Assembly: GCA_949317995.1 (NCBI GenBank)
Contig: OX439046.1
Span: 73,920,286 to 73,984,285 of the forward strand
Direction of reading: 5' to 3'
DNA: 64,000 bases
Origin: Acholoe squamosa
Taxonomy: Eukaryota; Annelida; Polychaeta; Phyllodocida; Polynoidae
This document shows, piece after piece, positions 1 through 12,355 of this stretch. The first letter of the stretch is position 1, and the number at the start of each line of letters is the position of its first letter. The notes below the pieces were generated by a model. It saw nothing but the letters and a program-made list of their open reading frames with translations. It made no database searches and was not told the origin of the DNA. The translations under genes were made by a program, and so were the position numbers.

Positions 1-1403
1 GCTGTATCAGTTAAGCTTTGATTCAGGGATCTTTCCTGATATCTGGAAAATTGCTAGGGTAAGTCCTATTCCAAAGGATGGAAACAACAAACTAATCAAA
101 AACTGGAGGCCTATCTCTCTTCTCCCGGTGCCAGGAAAGATTGCTGAAAAAATTATGCATGGTCATATAACAGATGTTACTAACAGAGCTGGTACAATGT
201 CAGTGCGTCAATATGGTTACAGACAAGGGTTAGGAACAGGAGACGCTATATTTGCCTTTTTAAACAAATTATATGAGAATAGAGATAGAGGCCAGTTATA
301 CCGACCTTAGAAAGGCATTTGACTCTGTGCATCATTTATATCTTATTGAAACTCTGGGGGAATTGAGACTGGATGATTGTAACCTCAATTGGTTAATGAG
401 CTATTTGACGGGAAGAAGTCAATTTACAAAAATGGGAAATTATACATCACAAGTAATGCCAGTTCGTTTTGGAGTCCCACAAGGGTCCGTGTTAGGACCT
501 CTGTTGTTTATTCTTTTTGTAAATGATATTGGTACTGTGCTACAAAATTGTGATTTTTATATGTATGCTGATGATCTAGTTTTACTAACTTCTGGTTGCA
601 GTGCTGATAGGGCCCAAGGAAAAATGCAGAGTGCTTTAGATAGTATACTGTCCTGGTTTATATCAAAAAGATTGACAATAAATATTGATAAGTCCAAAGT
701 GGTCTGGTATGGTAGTAGTCATAAGTTAAAGAAGATGAAAGTACCTTCACTTAAAATTGGTACTACTGAATTAGAGGTGATTGAGAACTATTGTTACCTT
801 GGCCTAAACATAGATAAGACCTTGAGCTTTAATAGTGCATTAAAGGATCTTAATTCAAAAGTAAGCCATAGACTGTTTAGATTTAGTAAACTGAGGCACA
901 ATTTGACTGAAAATGTGGCTCTTACTGTTTATAAAACTACTATTATGTCATTATTTGATTATGCTAGTTTTGTAGTTGATGGTGCAAATGAGGACTATCT
1001 TAAAAAATTAGATCGGCTTCAGCTGAGAGGTCTGAAGATTGTATTTAGGGGTAGGAACTTGTCTGAGGCTGAGATGTATAAATTAGCCGATATACCAACT
1101 TTAAAGAGGAGAAGGGAGGTAATGCTACTGTGTTACATGTTTAAACTTGCAAAGAATCCTGAATATCTAGAGAATGAACCAAGGAGGCCTGGTTTAAGAT
1201 CGGATAACAATGTAAAGTTTAAAGAATACACTGCTCAAAATCATGGTTACAATAAATCACCGATGCATCGTGGTATAACGTTATGGAATAATTTAGGGAG
1301 CTGGTATCAGCACAGTAAAGATAAGATTATATTTAAGAAGCGATTATCTGGCATAACTGACCTGACTAAAGTCAGTAAGAATCCTGTTAACATGGATGAT
1401 TGA
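1..1403 (+). pseudogene. LINE ORF2 reverse transcriptase, frameshifted
   Basis: This is the RT and C-terminal domain of a LINE ORF2, the enzyme that copies the element RNA at a nicked chromosomal target. Frame 2 runs from base 2 to a stop at 308-310 and carries 'NWRPISLL', the classic RT block 1. The protein then continues in frame 3 from about 290 ('DLRKAFDSVHH', 'GVPQGSVLGPLLFILF', the catalytic 'YADD' at about 561-572) and stops at 1401-1403. The switch near 285-300 is a one-base-type frameshift, so this copy cannot make an intact protein. The endonuclease domain expected upstream is outside the window. The C-terminal 150 residues show the usual LINE 'TLWNNL' ending. Confidence 0.88.
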
Positions 1404-1948
1404 TATGTTTTTACTGTGGGAGCTGTTGTAATGACTACCCCCTCGTGTAAAGTAGGAGCTGTTGTAATGACTACTCTTACTGGACACTGAGTATGTTGCC
1501 TAATCTTGGAAAATCTAGTAATGGTTGTCGTATGGTTATTGTGTGCTGCAATGTCATTGTTTGTGGGAGCTGTTTTAACGACTACACCCATTGACAATCT
1601 TTAATGCTTATTTGCCGGAGTCACTTAATAACTACATACTTCAAATCTTGTATTGTCTTACTCTATACTAAATGTAATATGTAATGAAGCATGTGCTAGA
1701 GCCCGCTTTACCCTGTTATCCGCTGTGTCACTGTTGGCCATTAAGTCCTATGGTAGTCTTGTTTTTGTGTACATAATACATATTTTCTCTACCTGTTTGA
1801 CCTCATTTCATCATGTACATTCATATATATGTCATAATGTGAAAATAACTGGATTTGTAACAGATGAATTGGATGAGGAATCACCTTTATTGTCATTATC
1901 CACTTTTGTTAAATTGTGTCGGACAATAAAATTAATTTTCAAACCTCA
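1404..1948 (+). repeat. LINE 3' UTR with degenerate subrepeats
   Basis: The untranslated tail carries a short motif, GGGAGCTGTTGTAATGACTA and variants. It occurs at about 1418-1438, 1455-1475 and 1564-1584, with a weaker copy at 1616-1636. AATAAA at 1925-1930 precedes the A-run. Such UTR subrepeats may take part in RT recognition of its own RNA, but that is inference. Confidence 0.65.
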
Positions 1949-1959
1949 AAAAAAAAAAG

Positions 1960-2814
1960 AGGTAAGAATCCAATAGATATTCATACGCCCGTAAGGACCA
2001 AGGACAAATTTGAACATGAAAAGTTGTGTCACGCTGCACTAAAGTCGGCGTTCGCGACGCAGTCAACATGACGGGGAAAATTTTGCTCGATTCAATTTTT
2101 ATATCTTCAATCCTGTAGGTAGGTTATAGAATATAATGGCTACTTTCATCCTCTATACGCGTTAAGCTTCTAATGCTATAGTTTTTTTTATTATTGAATT
2201 AAATTGTTCGCTGTCCACTTGCTGTCACGTCGTCTTGATCCAAGTGTCAACATGGGTTCATTTACCGCATACTATTTGAACTTCATTATCAGCTGTCAGC
2301 ACCGTAAAATTGTTCAAGAACGTGATAACCATGGTATAATAAGGGTATAAATAACAAATAGAGGTTCACGAGTTGATTCTAGTGGCAGATAAGAAGCACG
2401 AGGCCATTTTAAAGTGTCTGAAGCATGCTGGTGATGGCACGGTCAGCTGCTTCTCGGCAGGTGACAGTACACTGATGACATGCATCAGGCCAGTGACAGC
2501 CCAGAATGGTCACATCACGTCAAATAAGGTCAAGAGGTGATTGAAGCAACCCACTGGATGCCTGTTGGCTCCCGGTGTGCAGCGATAATGGGTTTTAAAA
2601 GATTTGGGGTGAAGTAAAAACCAATATAACAAACTCCAAGCTCTAATAGAACTAGAAAAATCTCAGACCCTATGGATACTGTTCTATCCATATTCGCCTC
2701 TCTCTGGTATCCACTTTACCTTTGGGTTCACCTCTCCCTGGTACCCAGTTCTCCTATGCATTCACTTCTCCCTGGTACTCATTTCTCTTGGGGTTCACTT
2801 CTCCATCCCTTATC
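1960..2814. other. Non-coding, nothing recognised
   Basis: No convincing coding frame, RNA gene or transposon end is seen. A pyrimidine-rich stretch at 2690-2810 repeats words such as 'TTCACCTCTCCCTGGTA' two or three times just before the duplicated block begins. Confidence 0.5.
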
Positions 2815-3275
2815 ACCCACTGCCTATTTATTACTGGTCAGCCCCAACCCTTCTCTCTCCAAACTCACAGGGCCTTTAGAGACCTGCCCCATATAAAACT
2901 GACCTTTGGTTACGATTACACATTAACCTATGGTGTGGGAATAACTCTGAGCAATTCACCCATTGTGTTGTATAGGGCTGGTCATTCCACCATCACTAGA
3001 CATTATACCCACCCTGACCGGATCCGGTACTGCCCAGACCCTCCTCCTCAACTTTGCATATCCTCTCAGGACTGTATATAGATCTGGAGTTTAAGGCAGG
3101 CCTTTGACATTGATTAAAAATTGACCTTTGTTCAAAAGAAAGACAAAAGAACTTCCTGGATTTGAAAAAAAAAAACAGTTATACATAGTTATAAAATTTG
3201 AAATATTAGCTATTTGTGCAGCATGCATCATATAGGGACTCTGCATGCCTCAACCCATGTACACTACAGAAGTTG

Positions 3276-3290
3276 TCTAGGGGGCGCCAT
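3276..3290 (+). promoter_or_regulatory. CTCF-like motif (copy A)
   Basis: TCTAGGGGGCGCCAT matches the core of the animal CTCF recognition sequence (C-A/T-A-G-G-G-G-G-C-G-C). The same core sits at the equivalent place in copy B (12036) and, inverted, at 21051. Binding is inferred from motif shape only. Confidence 0.35.
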
Positions 3291-4218
3291 CTCACTGAAT
3301 GACCCCTCAGTGGCCCTGAGCCACTATTGTGACTGGCTCCATGGGTCTAGAAGTCACACCTCAGGAGAATCTTGGACTTGTCTTTCTACTTCTCTGATGC
3401 TTAGTACTAACTCAACTGTAAGGTGCATGGTCATAGCTATATGGATCAATTGTTTTTTAACTGGCATTTCCATCTTAGAGTATTTGAACAGGGTCAATGA
3501 AGGGTTCGGGGAAATTTCTGCATTTGAAGGGAATGACAAATAACAATTGGTGCTATATCATGGTATTATATATGGAATATGACATTGATCAGGTATGTGT
3601 ATTGCAATAAATTAAGCTTTTCTCACGAAATGATATTGATGACTTACACTCTATATTTAGCTTTATTCAAGAATAATTTAAAGTGAGCAACAAGCATTAA
3701 AGTTCTCACATGACACCAGTACCAGTTTCAAGGTAAACCCTGATCCATGGATGTATTTATTATCAATATATTCCGGTCCATTCCATACAGTATTAGAACT
3801 TTGATTTTAAAAAATATTCACTATACTTCACAAGGACTATTTGCCTTCTAAACAGACATTCATTGAAAGTGATCTAGCTTCTCTTGTATACAATGAACAA
3901 TGTGGAACGAGACAAGAATTGATAATACATTGTTAATCTCATGCTATAGATTGTCAATGATGATAGCAATACATCTTTCAATGGTTCTTTTTCATCTTTA
4001 ATCTGTTGTCTCAGTTATAGATGAGGCAGCCCCTTTGCCTTTCAGCAGTGTCTCCACTGCCTCCTCCCCTAGTATATATCTTTCTCACTCAGGACCCTGC
4101 TATACTCATCATTTATTGTCAATGGTATCAATCGTTCTCACTCAGAGTGCTGGACATACCCATTATTCACCTTCTGTGCTGCCACCTACAGGAGCTGCAG
4201 AGACAGATGCGATTTTGG

Positions 4219-4469
4219 TTAGGCCTTTAAGGGCGACTAATGCATTAATGCATGCTGCCCATTGATGGTTATGATGCATGAATGCAGCCCTGGTGAGTCA
4301 CTTGCCAGAGCTACATTCATTCCCACCCTATGGGGTCAATATACCTCCAGAGAGTTGTCAGGGTGCTCCAATATAGTGCTGCAGAGCAGACTCACCAGCA
4401 CCCCATTGGTGAATCATGCCTACCAATGGATATGATGCACTCCTGCATTAGCATCCCTTATAGGGTTAA
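4219..4469. mobile_element. TTAA-flanked MITE (piggyBac-like)
   Basis: The right end reads CCCTTATAGGGTTAA. The left end reads TTAGGCCTTTAAGGG, a mutated TTAA. The interior is a set of imperfect palindromes, for example AATGCAGCCCTGGTGAGT facing ACTTGCCAGAGCTACATT at about 4281-4318. About 250 bp with no ORF. TTAA duplication with CCC-type ends is known for piggyBac elements, so this is probably a non-autonomous relative. A related element sits at the matching place in copy B (14169). Confidence 0.65.
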
Positions 4470-5125
4470 AGATTATCTTTAAACACTCCTGTTTGGCCAC
4501 TGATGTATTAATAGTATATCATGCCCATTGGGCCTCATGATGCAATAATAAAGTCAGTCTGCTCTACATTATGTCATAGGAGGCTCGTGCCAATCATCTG
4601 GGACTCTATCAAGTCAGCTGGGTGCTGGGTCAGTATGAGGCATCATGGACCCATAAATGGACAATATGCATGGCTTTGTCTCTCTGAAATGAATACTTTC
4701 CTGGTGTAAGTATAATTTCTGAAAGAATTTCAGCTTTCAATGTTGTAATGGTTTATTTATTAACCTTTGAGTTATGATGTCAATTATTTTACCTTAATGA
4801 TATGCCTATAATTAGGTATTTGAATGAAAGTTTAAATGCATGAGAAATTTTGACCTTTCAGATATATCAGTATCTAGCTGCAATTCTAAATTAAATGGCC
4901 TGATGGGGCATGTGACATCTTATCTCTCACAATTTTACCATACATTGATAGATTAGAAGACAAGACATGTGCCTCCTGCAACCCACCTTAAACCTACAAA
5001 CAGACGCCCTCTGAGAGCCGCTACCCATGAATATTTGATGTAACCATCTTTTAGCTTGCCTCCTGTTATAGCATAATATTGAGGGTATATACAGGCCCGT
5101 GAGGCCGGGCCAGTCAGTCCACCAG

Positions 5126-8100
5126 ATTTTGAAACAACCCTACACTGTTAGTGGACTGCATTTTAACATAGTACACTAGATTGTAATTGTGCATTTTAAC
5201 ACTCGGCAGCCTTTGATAAAGGGAAAAGGGTAACATTGAAAAAGAGAGAGACAAAAGAATGAGGTATTGACACAAAGATCACCTCCCGAGTAAAGGAACA
5301 GCACCCACACCTCTAAGCTCCCATTCACCCTCCCAGACTCACTGCACACTCATAGAACTAGGCCCCCATCCAGTCAGTTTCCATGGTAACAGCTATTGTT
5401 ATCTACCCTGACCACTGAGAGTTGGGCTGCAAGATGAAGAGTTGGTTGACCTCAGTGGTACAAGCCTGAATAGGGCAGTTTTTACCCTATATGGACCAAA
5501 TGTTTGCCCAAAGGGTGGCTTCCCTTTTTTTGTCATGAAGCACCAATGCAGTGCTGCTGGCCCTACTCACAACAAAGACCCTCCCTAGGTGCATTAATGG
5601 TGCTGAGTGAAATCAGCAATGAGGGTAATGTATTCATGCATCACGCAAATGGCTGATGGGAGGGCCGAATAATGGGTGAGGCTGCAGAGTTCAAGGAAAA
5701 ATAATGGCTTTTAGGGAGGATATGGCAGCAGGACCTAGAGCCATTAAGGGTTTTGATGTCCGAGTTAACTGTAGCTGATTAAAAATGTAATTATTTCAAA
5801 AGTTAGCCTTTTCATTCATGTGTAAAGTCATATCATACAGGAAATATCATATTCTGGTCTGGTCTATTCATAAAACATAGGACCTTGGACTGCACATTTT
5901 GGATATCGTCCACATAAACAATATCAACAAAAGGGCTACTAAAGAAAAACTAAAAGTATCTGCTATCCTACTCCCATTGAATCAATAATGGACAAAGACA
6001 GAGGGCAGAAAAGGATCCTTTAGTACGGTGAATGTGATTGAGTCAGTCTGACAACGAGTGAACGGTGAACATGAGCTGAGCCTTGTTGGATCACTGTACC
6101 ACTGGGGGGATGGGTAGTTGGGGTATGCTGGGGTTGGGGCCATGGGTCATAGAGGATCCTGGAGGACTAAGGTAGACCATGAATACCATTAAAATGCAAT
6201 AATGTCTCTCAAGATTATGGATCTACCCTTTCTATATCTGTGCCTGGTTTCCATTATAAACTGTGATGAGGTGAGTGATTGCTTTCTTGCCCTACCCCAC
6301 ACATACACACACTCCTGCCTACCTTTGTATTTATCCATGACTGTTCAAAACAAGCTCCTTATCTGCACATATCTCCTTTTTCACTACACATACCTTTAGA
6401 TTTCACATAGATTGCTAGACTGCTATTTAAAAGTAAGTGTAAATGTGACTACATAACTCACCAAATGTCTAAATCATGAATCGACGAGACATAACCCCTC
6501 TACTAGGAAAGTGTCCCACCCTCTGAAACTTGAAGTGTTATAATATCAAGACTTCCAGTTACTTAACACATAGGTGTTGATGTACAAGATTTTCATTGCC
6601 TTTGCTCCAATGATGCATCTTGCTAAATGTCACAGTAAAAGGAAATAGACATGGATATATAGCAGCTGGGGGAGTGCAACTTTAGGCTATATTGCTGTAA
6701 ATGTATTGCAAACACCATACTTCATCTTCTTTCTACCCAAACACATATATAAAGGCATACAACAGGAAAGGTCATATCATATAGCTGTCAGTGATACACA
6801 CCATTTCCAAGGAAATGTCCGGATATCAGAGTATAGGCTAAGGGTTGAAACTTTCGTCTCTGCATTCACAGAGCAGTCGGTGTCGAAGTGGAACCATTTG
6901 TCGAAGGAAGCATCAGTCTGACTGTAGATCTAGACTACAGGGTCCTTTGGTGAAAATCACTTGTTCAGAGACTTCACTTGTGACATCATTGAGAAATAAA
7001 ATCATTTTTCATTTCTCATGATGATGACATGCATTTCTCCTGAGAATTCTTACCAGAATATCTTGGTATATCATCAATGCGCAATGTGCAAATGCCTTAC
7101 ATATCCTGCAGGCCTTCAAGGTGCAGATACCCACCAACTCTTACATCTCTATTGTAAAACACCACAATGTGAATCAACAACACTATCCTGTTGTTCCTGC
7201 CATGAGATGATAGTGGCACCATGTGTAATGGTAGTCTCTGTATGTTTCACACAATCTTGGTCCATTTAACCCTTACTAACTGGTGCATTAATGCATCATG
7301 CTGGCCCTGAAGTCCAGGAGGTCATTGATCTGATGCTCTTGTATGTGTATTCCTTGATCTACTCTTTATTTTGTTGTTGTCATTTTTTTCAATTTTGTTT
7401 TTGGCACAGAAAAATAGCTATTTGTTACCTGATTTGATCTTTTGCAAATAAAACTTTTAAACTAAAACCATTTCTTAAGGTACTACTACCACATACGGCT
7501 ACTATGATTTGACAACCTAAATGTTCATGACCTATGACTGCTCTGTATGATAAGCACTTATGTAGCAATTACATGAAGTTTGGTAGGCCTGGAGGGTGTT
7601 GCTCCTATGGGAAAAGTTAGTATTGGCTAGGAAGTGCCTCTTCTACAGAACTGGCTTTCCATCTATTTGCTTTTCACTTGTGTTGCTCACAAAGCAGTCA
7701 TACTAGTACGGTGCTAGAAATGGGCAATTTGAATAGGTACCTAGTCAGGAGAAGTTTGTGAGATGAGTAGGTACCTGATAGAGCAGCTCTCTATTCTAAA
7801 CAAGGCAGGTGACTAATGTGGTGAGTACAAGTTGAAAGGTGAAGCAGAGTGTGACTTGTTTTGAAAAGAGGGCACCTACTGACAGCTCTATTTACCATAG
7901 GAGCAACACTCTCCTGTCATAGTATTGCTGCTACTAAATGGCCATTACTGTTGAGCTGTATTTTCACAAAAAAATAAGGGTTATGATTTGAAAGTGAGTA
8001 GTCATAGTCATTTGAGATAAGGGCTCCAAGGCCAACTACTAATTTCTTTTTTAACTGGACATGAAAAACTTTTATGGCTTTTAGATCAGTCGTTCTTCCA

Positions 8101-8980
8101 ATCCGATCATATAAAACATCCTGTTATGTCATCAGAACGAATTGGGCAGCTGATCCCATAATTTCAAATAATTCCAATAACTGTTTGTCCATGAATTGTC
8201 CCCAATCATGTCATCAGATACCATTGACTGTTTCAATGTTGTGGGAACATCTTAAAGCAACCAGGAAGGCCTGGTGAGTTATTCATTAGTGCTACATTCC
8301 TGAATCATTTCAGGAACATGCATGGTGTATTAAAATGCAAGAGTAAAATTCCCGCACAGAAAATCTTAATTGCCCAGAGACAAACATTCATAGACCTAGT
8401 CCTAGCTCAGATTGTCTATACCATCTGCACCTTCAGCATAACTTGTGTTGTCATAGAGAGTGGTGTATGTAAGAGGGGGGTTTGTAAGTGCAGCAGAGGC
8501 AGACAGTGACACCAACATAAGAAAACAGTCATACATAATGTATATAGGGCGAATTATCACTGAGACACAGTACTTCCGGTGCAGAATACAATGCCTACAG
8601 TGCCCCCTCTGTGTGGAAGTCTATGGTTAGTGACTTTAGTAGATGCTCTATTATGCCAGATACAAGCAGCAGAAAGGGTCATTTGCCTACTGCCAAGCAG
8701 TGAAGATTGTTCCCAAAATTTGAAACAAACTGACAAACATAATTGTCAGTGTAAGCAATTGTAACCATTTAAGAAAAGAAAAAAGAAAAGAAAAATGATC
8801 TGTTGTTGACCTCCCTGTGAAGCGAAGACTTAAAAGATGAACATAACTGCAAACTTGATCAACAGTACCATTTCATTAGTTGTTTTTATTCCACTTATAC
8901 ATTATATTTGACTCCATTTTTTTTGCACTGTGACCAAGAAGGTAATAGAACAAGAGGCAATTTCATTTCTTTTGCCTACC
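5126..8980. other. Non-coding with MITE debris
   Basis: No coding region is supported. Fragments sharing words with the TTAA MITEs (GCATTAATG, ATGCATCATGCTG) occur at about 5500-5760 and 7263-7320 (TTAACCCTTACTAACTGGTG). A short purine-rich tract lies at 8773-8795. Otherwise nothing recognisable. Confidence 0.5.
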
Positions 8981-9365
8981 ATCGCCCTCTATGCAAGGGT
9001 GCATTAATCATTCATGAGCAGCTGTGTAGTTGACTCTGTACATCACATGTTTTCTCTTTCCTATCCGGATGATAGACAGCCTGTATAGTCCATCTCTGTT
9101 ATGAATGTAGGCATAATGGTAGGTGGTAGGTGGTGGTGATAGCAGTGCTTGCTGATGTCTAGAAGCTGCTTAGTCCTTTGAAGTTAACATACTGCATATC
9201 CACCAAAAGCAGGCATTCCCCTGTCAACGGTTTGTCAGATTTTCGCTAATCAAACCTTGGCATGATACATGGCCTGGGGAGTAACTTGTCAGAGCTACCT
9301 TCATTTTTCAGGAAAGCCAATGGACATTATGCATATTTAATCATTAGTGGCCCTTGAGGGGTTAA
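8981..9365. mobile_element. Degenerate TTAA MITE
   Basis: The right end, 'CATTAGTGGCCCTTGAGGGG' followed by TTAA at 9362-9365, matches the family terminus. Interior words (AGAGCTACCTTCATT, GGCATGATACATG) fit the other copies. The left boundary is uncertain. Confidence 0.4.
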
Positions 9366-10187
9366 AAGGGCAAAAGCAGGCCCTACCTTACACAACACCA
9401 GATATTCCTCAGGTTCCATTATACATAATGTATGGTGGTGGTGGTGGCCTAGTGATGGCTTATTCTATGTATGATTATAGCCAAAGGAGGAATTAGGCTT
9501 CATTTATGCATTATTCCTGTTGGTCTGATGGGTCATCTCTTATAATCTTCTACCCTTGTACCATTTCCTAAAGTCTGAACATGTCTTTGTCGCTGTCTGA
9601 TTCTCTTCCCTTTTTTTTTTTAAATATAAAGTCAAGTCATCCATACACTATGCCATAGTCTCACAATGATCCTTTTTTTCTTTTTTTTGTGCTATGTACA
9701 GACATATCCCTAGCCCTCCTCTACCATGTATCTATCTAAGCACCTAGTGCTTGCTTATGGTCAGTCAGATCCAGCCCTCTCCCCTTGCCCCACACAGACC
9801 TGCGGCATAAAGCTGACCTTTGGTATTGATTAAACATTAAACCTTGCCCACCCCTAACCCCACACAGTCTACCCTGTATTACTGACCTTTGGTATTCATC
9901 AAACATTATCTCGAGCAATTCTGCGTAGATCACCCACTGTGCTGATCATCATGGAGATACCCGTCCTGACTCAACTCGACCTCGTAATGGCCCTGCTTGC
10001 CATTTGTTAAGCAATGTCACATTTACCATTTGGAATTTTTTGGTTTTCAGTATTTTTTAGGTTTTGTTTTCATTAAAATGACCAACAGAAGCCTTCCCTG
10101 GTATGACTGATATCATTCACCCCTCCTAATGACACTTTATTTTCACTCACAACAGATGTATATACCTAATCTGCCATGCACCCATTG
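9366..10187. other. Non-coding with degenerate repeats of a duplicon word
   Basis: At about 9797-9835 and 9880-9910 there are two copies of a phrase like AAGCTGACCTTTGGTATTGA, plus 'CCCACTGTGCTG'. These also occur in both duplicated blocks (about 2897, 10256, 11335). The local unit has therefore been multiplied more than twice. T-runs lie at 9609-9621 and 9671-9690. No gene is seen. Confidence 0.45.
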
Positions 10188-10361
10188 TCTATACCTCACC
10201 GGTCAGCCCCAACCCTTCTCTCCCAAACTCACATAGCCTATAGAGACCTCCCCCATAAAGCTGACCTTTGCCATTGATTACACAGTAACCCATTGTGTGG
10301 GACAAGCTCTTAACAGATTGCCCACTGTGTTGTACAGGGTTTATCATTCCAACAATACCCC

Positions 10362-11260
10362 CTCATCATCACTAGACCTGATACCCGCCCTTAACATCAC
10401 TACACCTGATACCCGCCCTCACCATCACTAAACCTGATACCTGCCCTCACTATTACTAGACCTGATACCCGCCCTCACCATCACTAGACCTGATACCTGC
10501 CCTCACCACCACTAGACCTGATACCCGCCCTCACCATCACTAGACCTGATACCCACCTTTATCATCACTAGACCTGATACCCGCCCTCACCATCACTAGA
10601 CCTGATACCTGCCCTCACCATCACTAGACCTGATACCTGCCCTCACCATCACTAGACCTGATACCCACCCTCACCATCACTAGACCTGATACCTGCTCTC
10701 ACCATCACTAGACCTGATACCTGCCCTCACCATCACTAGACCTGATACCTGCTCTCACTATCACTAGACCTGATACCTGCCCTCACTATTACTAGACCTG
10801 ATACCTGCTCTCACTATCACTAGACCTGATACCTGCCCTCACTATTACTAGACCTGATACCCGCCCTCACCATCACTAGACCTGATACCCACCTTTATCA
10901 TCACTAGACCTGATACCCCCCCTCACCATCACTAGACCTGATACCTGCCCTCACCATCACTAGACATGAAATCCACCCTCACCATCACTAGACCTGATAC
11001 CTGCCCTCACCATCACTAGACCTGATACCTGCTCTCACCATCACTAGACCTGATACCTGCCCTCACCATCACTAGACCTGATACCTGCTCTCACTATCAG
11101 TAGACCTGATACCCGCCCTCACCGTCACTAGACCAGATACCTGCTCTCACTATCACTAGACCTGATACCTGCCCTCACCCTCACTAGACCTGTTTCCCGC
11201 CCTCACCATCACTAAACCTGATACCCGCCCTTATCAGCAGTAGGCCTGATATCCACCCTG
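10362..11260. repeat. 28-bp minisatellite, about 32 units
   Basis: Back-to-back units read roughly CACCATCACTAGACCTGATA followed by CCYGCCCT. They vary at a few positions (CCCGCC, CCTGCC, CCTGCT, CCACCC), and the variants are partly arranged in runs. The homologous site in copy A holds only one unit, at about 2988-3016. There are no unique spacers and no ORF. Confidence 0.95.
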
Positions 11261-11523
11261 TCTGCATCCGGTACTGCCAGGACCCTCCCCTCAGCCATAC
11301 ACATCCTACTAGCATGGACTGTATAGATCTGGAATTTAAGGCTGCCCTTTAATATTGCTTGAACATTAACCCATGGTTTGGTAACTAATCACAGCAGTGT
11401 GACAAGGCTGGTGATTCTGCTCATAGCCTCTCTAACTGGAGAGGCCCAACAACCTAAGACAAGAAAACAGCTTTTTCTGGTCTAAGACCCAAGTCCACGG
11501 ATTGATTCAGGGTTGGACAATAG

Positions 11524-11545
11524 GCATCAGGTATTATATAAAAGG
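11524..11545 (+). promoter_or_regulatory. TATA-box-like sequence
   Basis: TTATATAAAAGGGG is a strong TATA match, but no start codon with a worthwhile frame follows. It is recorded only as a motif. Confidence 0.15.
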
Positions 11546-12035
11546 GGAGTGAATTGCAATCTACCACTGGTCTTTTCTGTCCTTATCTGCAGCCAAATTC
11601 TCCACTGTAGGACATACATCTTAACTAAATAGAAACATGTGGCTGCACTAAGGCTCCACTGGCACAGTTGGTATGAATGCTTTATAAGGGTTGGCCTAAC
11701 CCAAAGGGCTGCTGGTGTATTCTTGAACCATGCCCATTGGATGATGCATCATTACAGCCATGTTGAGTAAATGGCCTGACCTATATATCCAATTTAGAAT
11801 TGACTTGCCCCAATGGAAAATAACTGATAGTGGAAAGACATATTAATGTTTTTAACTCTCTATGAACTGCTGCTTAAATTGTGTTTGATTGATGGTTTTT
11901 GATACCTTTGTTCAAAAGAAATAAAAAAGTTATACTTTTGGATTTGACAACAAACACTATATAGTTGCAGCATGCATCCTATAGATAGGAACTTGATCAC
12001 TGCATGCCTCAGAACCATGTAGGCCACAGAAGTCG

Positions 12036-12050
12036 TCCAGGGGGCGCCAC
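12036..12050 (+). promoter_or_regulatory. CTCF-like motif (copy B)
   Basis: TCCAGGGGGCGCCAC is a better match to the CTCF core than copy A, in the same relative position and orientation within the duplication. Function is inferred only. Confidence 0.4.
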
Positions 12051-12355
12051 CTCTCTGAATGACATCTGAGTGACCATGAGCCAGTCACACAATAGTGACA
12101 GGCTGCAGAAGTCTAGAAGTCACATCTCAGAACAATCTTGGACTTGTCTCTCTACTTCTCTTATGTTTAGTAGTAGATGGGCAAGATTCTGTTTTTCAAC
12201 TGACGTTCCCACCTAAGGTTATCTAAACAGGGAATGAAAATTAGTGCTATATCATGGTATTACATGGAATATGGTGGAATAAAATAATTTTATGTATTGA
12301 ATGCAATGAATTTTGCTTTTCTGATGAAATGATATTGATGCCTATCACTCTATAT

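Larger units (their letters stand above)
1..1959 (+). mobile_element. Non-LTR (LINE) retrotransposon, 3' part
   Basis: The element enters the window already inside its reverse-transcriptase ORF. It continues through a 3' UTR and ends in an A-run at about 1949-1959 preceded by AATAAA at 1925-1930. The RT motifs (GVPQGSVLGPLLF, YADD) and the C-terminal 'TLWNNLG...FKKRL' tail are typical of the Jockey/CR1-like LINE superfamily. The exact clade cannot be fixed by eye. The 5' end lies outside the window, so no target-site duplication can be checked. Confidence 0.9.
2815..5125. repeat. Duplicated block, copy A
   Basis: Long matches in the same order recur at 10188-15200. They include 'GTCAGCCCCAACCCTTCTCT' (about 2838 and 10201), the GGGGGCGCCA-containing stretch (3276 and 12036), 'AGTGATCTAGCTT' (about 3868 and 13844), 'GCCTCCTCCCCTAGTAT' (about 4056 and 14010) and 'GAGAGCCGCTACCCATGAAT' (5014 and 15051). 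Divergence is substantial, so the duplication is old. Copy A is shorter. It holds a single unit of the 28-bp repeat (about 2988-3016) and an empty site where copy B has a TIR element. No coding potential is seen. Confidence 0.8.

Noticed and set aside
10362-11260. CRISPR-like regular repeat pattern
   Set aside because: Units are contiguous with no unique spacers, in an animal genome; it is a minisatellite.
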